Assembly: GCA_022426155.1 (NCBI GenBank)
Contig: JAKMEE010000005.1
Location: 1 to 64,000, forward strand
Source of the DNA: Candidatus Poseidonia sp.
GTDB lineage: Archaea; Thermoplasmatota; Poseidoniia; Poseidoniales; Poseidoniaceae
Length of the DNA stretch: 64,000 nucleotides
Reading direction: 5' to 3'
Shown: positions 18,784 to 26,999 of the stretch, piece by piece
Layout of the letters: the number at the start of each line of letters is the position of its first letter
How positions within the stretch are numbered: position 1 is the stretch's first letter
Program-made: the position numbers and the translations under genes
The notes under the pieces: model-generated
The model's database searches: none
What the model saw: only the letters and a program-made list of their open reading frames with translations
Told to the model about the DNA's origin: nothing

Positions 18784-20343
18784 ATGACCGATGAACGTAT
18801 TGTCTATGTTGATGGAGCAACGTTGGCGCCATCAGAGGTGATGCTTGTGGCTCATCAACGGGCTTTAGTGGAGGTATCTGGTGATGCCTGGCCGCTAATT
18901 CATGCAGCCCGAGATGTTGTTGAACGCATTGTTGATCAGGATGAAACAGTCTATGGAATCAATACTGGATTTGGCGCACTTGTCAATCAGCGTATTTCCT
19001 CCGAGGATCTCGCTGACCTCCAAGTTAATCTGATCCGCTCCCACGCAACTGCCTTGGGTGAGCCAATGGACATCATTGCCGTTAGAGCAATGATGGTTAT
19101 CCGCCTCAATTCACTCTGCAAAGGACATTCCGGTATACATCCTGATTGTATCAACCAGCTCGTTACATTTCTGAATCAAGGAATTCACCCCTGGATTCCA
19201 AGAATTGGAAGTCTTGGTGCGAGTGGTGATCTCGCCCCCCTCTCACACCTTGCACTCGCCCTCATGGGTGAAGGCAGCATCATCAATGACAAGAATGAAC
19301 GAGTATCTACCAAAGATTTACTTTTCGATCGGGGGGTTCTTGGCGTCAAACTCACAGCAAAGGATGGCCTTTCTCTTATCAATGGGACAAGTCAAATGAC
19401 TGCCTTTGCTGCAATCGCCCACCATCGTTTACGTCACATGCTTATCTTTGCGGATTTAATTCTGGCTACATCGATCGAAGCAAGGAAATGCAGTTTGCAA
19501 CCATCAAATGCTTTGGTACACCAAGCAAGACCCCACCCCGGTCAAGAACTAGTAGCTCGTCGTTTACGCATCATACTTGCAAATTCACCAATCATGAATG
19601 ATCATGCGGATTGCGATCGTGTGCAAGATGCATATTCATTCAGATGCGCACCCCAAGTTCATGGTGCCGTGCATGAATCATTCACTCGGCTCGATGAAAT
19701 GTTGAGAACTGAGATCAACAGTGCTACTGACAATCCACTAATATTTCCCACTCCTGACCGCCCTGGCCCTCACGAAGTCATCTCTCAAGGAAATTTCCAC
19801 GGTGAGATACTTGCACTTACTGCAGATTTTATGTCGCTGGCATTATTTGAATTGGGCTCCATAAGTGAACGTCGAATCGACCAAATGTTGGATCCAGCAC
19901 GTAGTGGCTTGCCAGCATTTTTAGCAAAGAATTCTGGTTTGGAATCAGGTTTGATGATTGTTCAATATGTTGCTGGGGCCTCTCTAGCAGAACTACGCGG
20001 GCATGCATCACCGAGATCAGCATTCTCCACTACGACCTCTGCAGGTCAAGAAGATCATGTGAGTATGGGTGCCACAGCCGCTTGGAATTTGTTATCTGCA
20101 ACCGACCGCTTAGCGGAAGTTCTTGCCTGTGAAGCCTTGGTTGCGTGTGAAGGACTTGAACATGAAACATTCCAACCTGCTCCGCATGTTCAAGGTTTCA
20201 AATCCCTCGTCCGTACCGTAGCCCCTCCTCTTGAGGGAGACAGGAGCACATCAGATGAATTGATTCAACTCTCACGTGACCTACTGGACGGTTCGTGGCT
20301 AGCAAGAATCGAATCAGAGTATGGGCGTTTACCTCAATCTTGA
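18784..20343 (+). CDS. hutH: Histidine ammonia-lyase
   Basis: 519 residues, converts L-histidine to urocanate and ammonia. The Ala-Ser-Gly triad that cyclises to the MIO electrophile is at residues 146-148 (GSLGASGDLAPLSH). NTGFGAL and the QDAYSFRCAPQVHG region are also intact. Directly downstream of hutU (5 bp), so co-transcribed. The 3' end overlaps the convergent DUF835 gene by 10 bp. Confidence 0.95.
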   Translation: MTDERIVYVDGATLAPSEVMLVAHQRALVEVSGDAWPLIHAARDVVERIVDQDETVYGINTGFGALVNQRISSEDLADLQVNLIRSHATALGEPMDIIAVRAMMVIRLNSLCKGHSGIHPDCINQLVTFLNQGIHPWIPRIGSLGASGDLAPLSHLALALMGEGSIINDKNERVSTKDLLFDRGVLGVKLTAKDGLSLINGTSQMTAFAAIAHHRLRHMLIFADLILATSIEARKCSLQPSNALVHQARPHPGQELVARRLRIILANSPIMNDHADCDRVQDAYSFRCAPQVHGAVHESFTRLDEMLRTEINSATDNPLIFPTPDRPGPHEVISQGNFHGEILALTADFMSLALFELGSISERRIDQMLDPARSGLPAFLAKNSGLESGLMIVQYVAGASLAELRGHASPRSAFSTTTSAGQEDHVSMGATAAWNLLSATDRLAEVLACEALVACEGLEHETFQPAPHVQGFKSLVRTVAPPLEGDRSTSDELIQLSRDLLDGSWLARIESEYGRLPQS

Positions 20344-21161
20344 ATTCCATCCAGAATTCTTTCGACTTCTTCCAACCCCGTTAATTGCATTAATCGAAAC
20401 TGGGATGTTTCTGTCATTGTGACGCCAAGCACGCCGGATTTCGTTTCAAGTAAGCGACACAAATCTATAGCCCTCTGAATTTTTTCTTCAACTGCATGGT
20501 AAATTGCATGTGCCCGATCCATGTCCTGCATTGCCAATGCTGGTTCAAGTTCAGATACATCAAAACCCATCCTTCTCCATTGTAGCATTCTTTTCGTCAA
20601 CAATGCGTTGTGAAAACCTACTCTCGATAATTTTGTGAGGTGGGTGATGTGGGGTGGGTCGTAACTTTCGGATGAGGGTTCAACAACCTCGGTTTTGGAG
20701 TGGTGTGAAACAGTTCTCTCTCTCTCCATGGCAGGTGCCAATGCACGGATTCTCGCCCATAATACAGGGTCAAATGTGAGCGCATCAACAGACAAAAGCA
20801 TCGTATGGCTGCCTTCTAAAACAACCCGTGAAATATGTTGTAAAAATTTCATCAAATGCTGTTGACCGTTTTTTGCTAAAAGCCAATCGAGCCCTTCTAA
20901 TAAGATCAGACACCGACGTCCGACACTCTGTTCTTCTATGAGGGCCAGAATGTCATCAAGGCTTGGTGCTATTGATGTCTTTGACTCTTGCTCAGTCAAC
21001 CAAAACACATTGGTGTCGTCCATGGATATGAATCTAAGAAGCGAACGCAAAGGGAGTCTTGAGATGCAAATACGGGCCTTGTCATGGGCCTCATCCATTG
21101 ATTCAAAGATGTCGAATAGTTCTTCGTGAGTGGAAGATTCTAACGTGAATAGACCCGGCAA
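20334..21161 (-). CDS. DUF835-family protein
   Basis: 275 residues. The centre (RRCLILLEGLDWLLAKNG, then FLQHISRVVL and TMLLSVDALTFDPVLWARI) matches DUF835, a P-loop-less AAA/RecA-like domain frequent in euryarchaea and often linked to sensors. No membrane segment. The C-terminal third is helical. The start is TTG 21161, preceded by a strong GAGGAGGGGG. Convergent with hutH; function unknown. Confidence 0.72.
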   Translation of the reverse strand: MPGLFTLESSTHEELFDIFESMDEAHDKARICISRLPLRSLLRFISMDDTNVFWLTEQESKTSIAPSLDDILALIEEQSVGRRCLILLEGLDWLLAKNGQQHLMKFLQHISRVVLEGSHTMLLSVDALTFDPVLWARIRALAPAMERERTVSHHSKTEVVEPSSESYDPPHITHLTKLSRVGFHNALLTKRMLQWRRMGFDVSELEPALAMQDMDRAHAIYHAVEEKIQRAIDLCRLLETKSGVLGVTMTETSQFRLMQLTGLEEVERILDGIQD

Positions 21162-21221
21162 GTAACCCCCTCCTCAACCCATCCACGAATGAAGCATCAT
21201 AAGGTATTAGTCCCTTGAAGG

Positions 21222-21230
21222 CTTATATTT
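21222..21230 (+). promoter_or_regulatory. Probable TATA box for the EF-hand gene
   Basis: The A/T string cttatattt stands about 50 bp before ATG 21281 in the short gap between two divergent genes. An archaeal start site would lie ~25 bp downstream, leaving a ~30-nt leader. Confidence 0.45.
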
Positions 21231-21280
21231 ACCATGAATGATTATAATGCACCACTCTGTGGAACAAGGCAGGTGGCAAC

Positions 21281-23257
21281 ATGAGTGACGAAGATGGAAA
21301 CAAAGTTCCAATGGCTGAATGTGGCTCTTGCCGTACAATTATCCCACTCGATTCTGAGTCGTGTCCTGAATGTAACACACAATTTTCTGGTGTTTCGGAA
21401 GATGCACTAGGAGAATGTGGGGCTTGTAACAAGCTCGTACCTCTTGAATCCACCCGGTGCCCTGAATGTGGTGTAGTATTTGTCGCTGACGACGTCATTG
21501 ATATTCTTCGGAACTGGGTGAATGAAACTGGAATTAACATTCGAAAACTCTTTGACAAATTTGATGAAAACTCCGATGGAACCATTGATTCTGGCGAATT
21601 AAAACGAGGTCTTCTGGGGTTAAACCTTGCAGATTTACCTCCTTCGCAAGTTGAGCGTCTTGTCACGGAAATAGACCGAGATGACAACGGGGTTATTGAT
21701 CTGGATGAATTTGAAAATATCCTGAATGGGGACGAGGATTCAGAAATCGAGAATCCTGAAGAAGCAACTTCTCAGGTTGAAGGGGATGACCTTGCTGAAG
21801 AGAAACTAGTCGATGACGATTCGGATGTCGGAGAACAAGATTCTGATGATGCGGATGTAGAGTTTTCCGCTGATGAAGCATTTATGAAACTTGGAATGGC
21901 AATTTCAGAACAAGGATTAACCATTCGCGAAGTATTTGAAACCATGGATACGGACTCCAGTGGTTTGATTATGGGTCCTGAACTCCAAAAGGGCATAGAA
22001 GAAATCCTAGGAGAAAATATGGATTCATCCACAATCTATTCAATTCTAAAAATATTGGACCAAGATGATGACGGTAATGTTGACCCTATGGAACTTATCA
22101 AGGGATTGGAGGCACTTGACCTTGGTATTGACTCCGACGATACTGAAATGGAAGGTGAAGATTTAGACGAGGAGATGGATGATGTTGAATACGATCTTGA
22201 GGACGAAACTAAACCATCCGCATTGAATTCTCTCGCCAAACTCCTTGATGAAAATGGTGTTTCAGCACAACGATTTTTCAATGACTTAGACAAAGATGGG
22301 AACGGTTTGGTATCGATTGAGGAACTTCGTGAGAATTTCAATAAACAATTTGATGAAGAGTTCGATTTGGATGAAATCGAGATTCTCATGGATGAACTTG
22401 ACATCGATGGAGACGGCATGGTGGACATCATGGAATTCATCGAACGAATGGAAGAACTTGATGACCATTACACCACCCTTGAAGAAGGAGTTCTCAAGGA
22501 ATTCCCATCGCCTATGCAAAAGAAGATGATGTCAAAGTCTTGGAATGATGCGGTTTGGCCCCTCATTCACACTGCATTTGGAATATTGATTGTCATCCTC
22601 CTTGTCAATGCCCTGATTGGGCCAGTTGATGGTAGTGGAGGAATGGTGGAATACGCATCAAAAACAACCGGCAATCCACCACTCAATGACATTGGAGCAC
22701 CGCTCCAAGATGGTGATATTTACGTGTGTGACGAATCCTTCCAAGATGGCGGTTGTCCTAATTCCCTCACTCCACTTGCTGGAGAAAATGGGGCATCGTC
22801 CATGCCGAAAGGATTCTACTGGGATGGCATGCTTGGGCTCGCCATCGGGTTTGGCGGTATTGCATGGAGTCTGATCACTCACCTCGCCATCGTGCCAGGC
22901 TGGAGGGCCCGTGCGCGTGCTATGAAAGAAGTCGAAGCTGATATGGAGGATGCGGTATCTGATTCAGAAGATGAAGAAGAAGAACCTGCAGACGATGAGG
23001 AGCAGGAAAATGACGCATCAGAAGGTGACGAAAGTGGTGAAGGTGAAACTGAAGAGGATGGTGACGACGAAGATGATGTTCAGGATGGAGATGATGAAAT
23101 TGACATTGGAAGTTATGTTGGTATTGTCCTCGAAGATGAAGAGATCTTCGGGACCATCCTTGAATTCGATGACGATGAAGGGACTGTTACCGTTGAAGAA
23201 GATGGAACAGGTGACCTTGTGACAGGTTACCAGGATGAAATGTTCTTGCCAGAGTGA
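21281..23257 (+). CDS. Membrane protein with two zinc ribbons and six EF-hands
   Basis: 658 residues. Two CxxC...CPEC zinc ribbons (~14-31 and ~46-63) are followed by six 12-residue Ca2+ loops of canonical DxDxDG....E form (for example DENSDGTIDSGE, DRDDNGVIDLDE, DQDDDGNVDPME, DIDGDGMVDIME), arranged as three pairs separated by acidic linkers. Then come a TM segment, a ~65-residue loop with two Cys, a second TM, a very acidic tail, and a C-terminal small beta-rich unit (GSYVGIVLEDEEIFGTIL). If the N-terminus is inside, the EF-hands face the cytoplasm and the loop lies outside. A Ca2+-sensing role is inference. Probably co-transcribed with the next gene. Confidence 0.85.
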   Translation: MSDEDGNKVPMAECGSCRTIIPLDSESCPECNTQFSGVSEDALGECGACNKLVPLESTRCPECGVVFVADDVIDILRNWVNETGINIRKLFDKFDENSDGTIDSGELKRGLLGLNLADLPPSQVERLVTEIDRDDNGVIDLDEFENILNGDEDSEIENPEEATSQVEGDDLAEEKLVDDDSDVGEQDSDDADVEFSADEAFMKLGMAISEQGLTIREVFETMDTDSSGLIMGPELQKGIEEILGENMDSSTIYSILKILDQDDDGNVDPMELIKGLEALDLGIDSDDTEMEGEDLDEEMDDVEYDLEDETKPSALNSLAKLLDENGVSAQRFFNDLDKDGNGLVSIEELRENFNKQFDEEFDLDEIEILMDELDIDGDGMVDIMEFIERMEELDDHYTTLEEGVLKEFPSPMQKKMMSKSWNDAVWPLIHTAFGILIVILLVNALIGPVDGSGGMVEYASKTTGNPPLNDIGAPLQDGDIYVCDESFQDGGCPNSLTPLAGENGASSMPKGFYWDGMLGLAIGFGGIAWSLITHLAIVPGWRARARAMKEVEADMEDAVSDSEDEEEEPADDEEQENDASEGDESGEGETEEDGDDEDDVQDGDDEIDIGSYVGIVLEDEEIFGTILEFDDDEGTVTVEEDGTGDLVTGYQDEMFLPE

Positions 23258-23261
23258 GGAC

Positions 23262-23633
23262 ATGGAACAAATTGACCCCCTTCGAATCTTCTTGAACACA
23301 GCTGCTTGCCCTGTTTGCGGTTGTCTTGAACCGTATGGAACAATTCGTTGTCCAGAGTGTGGGACTTTCCATTCAGGTGCAATCATGGAAGAGCGTGAGG
23401 CTCCGGTACCATCAGAGGTTCAGGAGATTGAGAAGGCCGAACTGGACCCCTCCGCATATTCTCTAGGTCCAAGTTTTACGTTGCCCGATGAATCTTTCGA
23501 GGAGAGTGAGGACGTCAAAGAATGGGACGGAGGTTCTAGTGATTTTTCTTTTGATGATTCCGATGATCCACTACCCGCGGTGGAGTCGGAAACTAAAAAT
23601 TTCGTTGAACCTGAAGTTGTTGTTGAAGATTAG
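23262..23633 (+). CDS. Small acidic zinc-ribbon protein
   Basis: About 123 residues. One zinc ribbon near the N-terminus (CPVCG...CPECG), then an acidic, Ser/Asp-rich disordered tail. The ribbon resembles those of the EF-hand protein 4 bp upstream, suggesting duplication and joint function. No enzyme motif. Confidence 0.75.
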   Translation: MEQIDPLRIFLNTAACPVCGCLEPYGTIRCPECGTFHSGAIMEEREAPVPSEVQEIEKAELDPSAYSLGPSFTLPDESFEESEDVKEWDGGSSDFSFDDSDDPLPAVESETKNFVEPEVVVED

Positions 23634-23697
23634 TCAATTGCCGATAGTAAATGATTTAATACAAATAATTCATTAAAGGCATAAGCATCTAATTCAT

Positions 23698-23774
23698 TGG
23701 TGGGCTCGGAGAGAATCGAACTCTCGATCTTTGCCATGTCAAGGCAACGTCATAAACCCCTAGACCACGAGCCC
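23698..23774 (-). tRNA. tRNA-Val (anticodon GAC), CCA encoded
   Basis: On the minus strand the sequence folds as a cloverleaf: acceptor GGGCTCG/CGAGCCC, anticodon stem TTGCC/GGCAA with loop TTGACAT (anticodon GAC), and T arm GAGAG-TTCGATT-CTCTC. Discriminator A is followed directly by CCA in the genome. No intron. It reads GTC/GTT valine codons. Confidence 0.95.
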
Positions 23775-23800
23775 TAGGTAGTCTTGGCCACCGCCCGTTT

Positions 23801-23808
23801 GTATTAAA
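23801..23808 (-). promoter_or_regulatory. Probable TATA box of tRNA-Val
   Basis: On the minus strand TTTAATAC lies about 30 nt before the mature tRNA 5' end, the spacing expected for an archaeal TATA element. Confidence 0.55.
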
Positions 23809-23833
23809 CCAATTCGGTAGGTGTTGTGTTGAA

Positions 23834-23995
23834 TTAACTCACGATCTTTGAGATCTTGCCGGTGCACTCGGGTTGTGAACAACGGCCACCCATACGCGTT
23901 CGGCCATTTTTCATCTTAATCAGCTGCCCATCTTTGATAGGGCCGTAAGTTTTGCACTTCAAACAAAATCCTTCGACAGTAGTCATGTGATTCAT
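23834..23995 (-). CDS. DUF5679-type small zinc-ribbon protein
   Basis: 53 residues with FCLKCKTYGPI, KMKNGRTRMGGRC and PECTGKI, the layout of the DUF5679 family of tiny zinc ribbons common in archaea. ATG 23995 is preceded by GGAG at good spacing; the longer ORF-track start at 24034 lacks support. Function unknown; probably nucleic-acid or protein binding. Confidence 0.75.
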   Translation of the reverse strand: MNHMTTVEGFCLKCKTYGPIKDGQLIKMKNGRTRMGGRCSQPECTGKISKIVS

Positions 23996-24196
23996 TTTCT
24001 CCGTAGGAGGGGGGCTCTTTGAAGACTTCGTCAAAGAAATTCAACTTTTGGTGATTTGGGGGCGAAACCCCTAGGTTCAGAGCATAAAATTGGGGATAGA
24101 TGCGAACTTTGTATTTGCAGGGGGGATGAAATCGCTACACTGCACTTGATCAGAGCCGAAATTCCACACTCTTGTTGGAGGTGATTCAGCCTGGAT

Positions 24197-24220
24197 GTCG
24201 CATAACTCACATTATGCGAC
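24197..24220. other. Perfect 9-bp hairpin in intergenic DNA
   Basis: GTCGCATAA, loop CTCACA, then TTATGCGAC: a perfect inverted repeat in the ~240-bp gap between the DUF5679 gene and the next upstream gene, both on the minus strand. On the minus strand it lies ~17 nt after the upstream gene's stop. It could be an RNA hairpin (3' end or processing signal) or a protein-binding palindrome. The rest of the gap (23996-24236) shows no gene; there is one GGGG/CCCC hairpin near 24058-24072. Confidence 0.5.
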
Positions 24221-24236
24221 GCAGAGGGGTACACAA

Positions 24237-24560
24237 TTATTGTGAATTCATGAAATTTAAATCCCCGGGAGCTATTTCGAACATTCCAACTAAGGGTGGA
24301 CCAATCATCAAACCCTCTAACCCCCCATCTTGTTTGTCGAGGGTGTTTGAAATTTCATCTGATACCTTTTTCCAAACATTCAGACTGGTAAAGACTGATT
24401 GTACAAGGAACATTCGTGAATCTTGTTTACCCGTCCCGATCCAAGCAGCAATACATCCATCTTGGCGACGTTTAAACTCCTGGCGCGCTTGTAGTTTACG
24501 TCGCAATCTTGCGTCCTTCCCTTTTTTACCTGAGCAAACAATAGTTTCAACAATATACAT
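24237..24560 (-). CDS. Small hypothetical protein, ABM-like fold possible
   Basis: About 107 residues. The opening beta strand (MYIVETIVCSGK) and later FLVQSVFTSLNVWKK suggest a dimeric alpha-beta barrel of the antibiotic-biosynthesis-monooxygenase type, but the match is by eye and weak. ATG 24560 is preceded by AGGTGAT. Own promoter likely. Confidence 0.55.
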   Translation of the reverse strand: MYIVETIVCSGKKGKDARLRRKLQARQEFKRRQDGCIAAWIGTGKQDSRMFLVQSVFTSLNVWKKVSDEISNTLDKQDGGLEGLMIGPPLVGMFEIAPGDLNFMNSQ

Positions 24561-24590
24561 GAACATCACCTAAAATTAAATTGAGTGGTA

Positions 24591-24600
24591 CTTATAATAT
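24591..24600 (-). promoter_or_regulatory. Probable TATA box for the ABM-like gene
   Basis: On the minus strand ATATTATAAG lies ~35 nt before ATG 24560, at the right place for an archaeal promoter with a short leader. Confidence 0.4.
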
Positions 24601-24629
24601 CTATAATCTGAGTGGCGTATTATTGAATA

Positions 24630-25892
24630 TCAGTGTATGGTGTGATGCCCGTTCAAGAAGGTAGAGTGGAACGGAGAGTGGCTTGGTTGAAGACACCATG
24701 ATTCCCAATGTGGACTTTCAAGAACATTGAGATTAGCAACAGCTCCAACCTCGATGTTCCCATGAGGATTTCCCGACGGGTGAGGAGTTTTTTGTGCGGG
24801 ATGCCAAGTGACAGCTTTGAGTGCGGCTAAAGGATCGAGGCCACAACGTTGAACCATCAGTGAACCCATAAATGGGAGGCTTAGTGTTTGACAATTTGGA
24901 TTAAAATCAGTCGCAAGCGAATAGGCGAGTCCTTCCGCTTCGATGGTTTTGAGATCAGGCCATAATTCCCCCATGGCGTAAGGCGTACCCGGGAGGAAAC
25001 CAGTGAGGACGCCTGCTTCATTCATCCTCAGTCGCGTATCCCACGAGGTATGGTGTGCATGGTCTGCTGTATCAACTCGTAATTCAGCCGCTAGATCTCC
25101 ACCTCCGCCGTCTTGAAATTCATCAATGTGCATTCGTAGTGACAAACCGTGGTTCCGTGAGGCTTTTAGCACATCTTCACTTTCCTCAATTGAAAACCAA
25201 CCAGGTTCACAAAACACATCAGCGGATCGTGCAATTCCTTGGTCAACAACCGCAGGCAATTGTTCAGATATCAGTACATCAAGATATTCTTTCGAGGTCA
25301 TGCCGGACGGAATATCATGAGCTCCTAGCCAAGTGGAGTCGATAGAGGGCAAATGGTCCACACTACCCAATTGACGGCTAACTTCTAGCAATTTTAATTC
25401 ACTCTCAGTACTCAATCCATAACCGCTTTTGACCTCCATATGAGTTGTTCCTGAACGTAGAGCTCGACGCATCCTCTGATATCCTGACCTAAACAACGAG
25501 TCGGTGCTGGCAGCCCTCGTTGCAGCAGTAGTTGACGCAATTCCTCCACCCATTGACGCAATTTCTGAATAGGATTTCCCCTGTTGTCGCCAACGTACTT
25601 CCCTTGACCGGTCGCCAGACCAAACGAGATGAGTATGGCCATCAACAAGTCCGGGGATGACTGCTTTGCCGCCGAGAGAGATGAAATGTAAATCCCCACG
25701 TAGTTCTGGGTCATGACCAACATAATCATATTCGGAGCGAACCATGCTTGATTGTTGGATATCCGCTATCAAACCATCTTCTATAATAACAGCCATATCA
25801 TTAACAATTGACGTATCATCAATGCCGGATTTCTCTGGGGAGTTTTCATGGAATTGAACCATCGACCCGATGTCCACGATGATGGTCCTCAT
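24630..25892 (-). CDS. hutI: Imidazolonepropionase
   Basis: 420 residues, amidohydrolase-superfamily metalloenzyme that hydrolyses 4-imidazolone-5-propionate to N-formimino-L-glutamate. Metal site VDGHTHLVWSGDR (HxH), the family run SYSEIASMGGGI, KSGYGL, and later MHIDEF and TADHAHHT are all present. ATG 25892 is chosen; the ORF track start at 25982 would run into the divergent kae1 gene and lacks conservation. It supplies the substrate of the formiminotransferase at 6.9-7.9 kb. Confidence 0.94.
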   Translation of the reverse strand: MRTIIVDIGSMVQFHENSPEKSGIDDTSIVNDMAVIIEDGLIADIQQSSMVRSEYDYVGHDPELRGDLHFISLGGKAVIPGLVDGHTHLVWSGDRSREVRWRQQGKSYSEIASMGGGIASTTAATRAASTDSLFRSGYQRMRRALRSGTTHMEVKSGYGLSTESELKLLEVSRQLGSVDHLPSIDSTWLGAHDIPSGMTSKEYLDVLISEQLPAVVDQGIARSADVFCEPGWFSIEESEDVLKASRNHGLSLRMHIDEFQDGGGGDLAAELRVDTADHAHHTSWDTRLRMNEAGVLTGFLPGTPYAMGELWPDLKTIEAEGLAYSLATDFNPNCQTLSLPFMGSLMVQRCGLDPLAALKAVTWHPAQKTPHPSGNPHGNIEVGAVANLNVLESPHWESWCLQPSHSPFHSTFLNGHHTIH

Positions 25893-25943
25893 GCCCCTGC
25901 CTAGACGAAGAGGGTTGAAGAACAATGGCTTCCACGAAGAATC

Positions 25944-26951
25944 ATGTCTGGATGGACGTTGGGGATAGAAACAACGGCACACACCCTTTCATTTGGTCTG
26001 GTTGATGCTGAGGGAGTTCCGTATCCAGCAGCATCAGATACTCTCCGTCCTGACGAAGGCGGGATTCATCCGAGAGAAGCTGCTGACCATCACAAAGATG
26101 TTGCAAAGGCATTGTTTGAACAATCTCTTGAACAACAAAATCTCACACCAGCCGATATTTCAGCGGTTGCGTATTCACAGGGACCAGGCCTTGGACCTTG
26201 TCTTCGTGTCGGAGCGGCAATTGCACGAGGACTCGCCACCCGTATGAATGTCCCATTAATCGGGGTCAATCATTGCGTCGCACATATTGAAATCGGTCGG
26301 CAACAATGTGGTTGTGATGATCCTGTATTGCTCTATGTTTCGGGCGGGAATACACAAGTCATTGCTCGGCTCAATGGACGATACCGTGTTCTTGGTGAAA
26401 CATTGGATATTGGAATTGGAAATATGCTTGATAAATTTGCTCGTGCTCAGGGAATTCCATTTCCCGGTGGCCCGGTGATTGAACAAAAAGCTCGAGCCTA
26501 CCTCGATGCTAATCCAAACCCCTCGATGGAAGGACTTCAACTCCCCTATGCTGTGCGTGGAATGGATTTGGCTTTTTCTGGATTGATGACTGCCGCACAA
26601 CGCCTCATTGAACAGGGTGCTTCCTTAGAGGCAGTTTGTTGGTCATTGCAAGAACATGCATTTGCATCCTGTGTTGAAGTCGCGGAGCGAGCCATGGCTC
26701 ATACCGGAAAAGCGGAGTTGCTACTTGGAGGCGGCGTTGCGTGTAATCAGCGACTACGGACCATGTGTGAAGAAATGGCAAAGGATAGGGACGGTCAATC
26801 TTTTGCTCCACCAAGGATGTATTGCATCGATAATGGAACCATGATCGCCCTTTTAGGATTCATCGAATTGAGGCATCGAACGACACCTTTGTCGGAGAGC
26901 GGGATCGACCAATATTTGCGAACAGACCAAACCCCAATCGCTTGGTCGTGA
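25944..26951 (+). CDS. kae1: Kae1, tRNA t6A37 threonylcarbamoyltransferase subunit
   Basis: 335 residues, ASKHA-fold catalytic subunit of the KEOPS complex that makes N6-threonylcarbamoyladenosine in tRNAs reading ANN codons. The metal-binding NHCVAHIE motif, YVSGGNTQV and the C-terminal LLGGGVACNQRLR/DNGTMIA stretches are present. Not fused to the Bud32 kinase, unlike in many euryarchaea. Divergent from hutI with a 51-bp gap. Confidence 0.95.
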   Translation: MSGWTLGIETTAHTLSFGLVDAEGVPYPAASDTLRPDEGGIHPREAADHHKDVAKALFEQSLEQQNLTPADISAVAYSQGPGLGPCLRVGAAIARGLATRMNVPLIGVNHCVAHIEIGRQQCGCDDPVLLYVSGGNTQVIARLNGRYRVLGETLDIGIGNMLDKFARAQGIPFPGGPVIEQKARAYLDANPNPSMEGLQLPYAVRGMDLAFSGLMTAAQRLIEQGASLEAVCWSLQEHAFASCVEVAERAMAHTGKAELLLGGGVACNQRLRTMCEEMAKDRDGQSFAPPRMYCIDNGTMIALLGFIELRHRTTPLSESGIDQYLRTDQTPIAWS

Positions 26952-26999
26952 GCCTTGTTCCATCCGAACGGTTTTATGGGGTGGTCCTCGCCATAGTTA

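Noticed and set aside
22036-22440. Minus-strand ORF of 134 residues, Ser-rich, plus 21229..21687 and 23018..23386
   Set aside because: Antisense shadows of the acidic EF-hand gene; Ser/Ile/Met-rich composition is what reversed Asp/Glu codons give, and no start signal or family match is seen.
24172-24573. Plus-strand ORF of 133 residues
   Set aside because: Antisense to the ABM-like gene and running through the intergenic hairpin; no ribosome-binding site or family resemblance.
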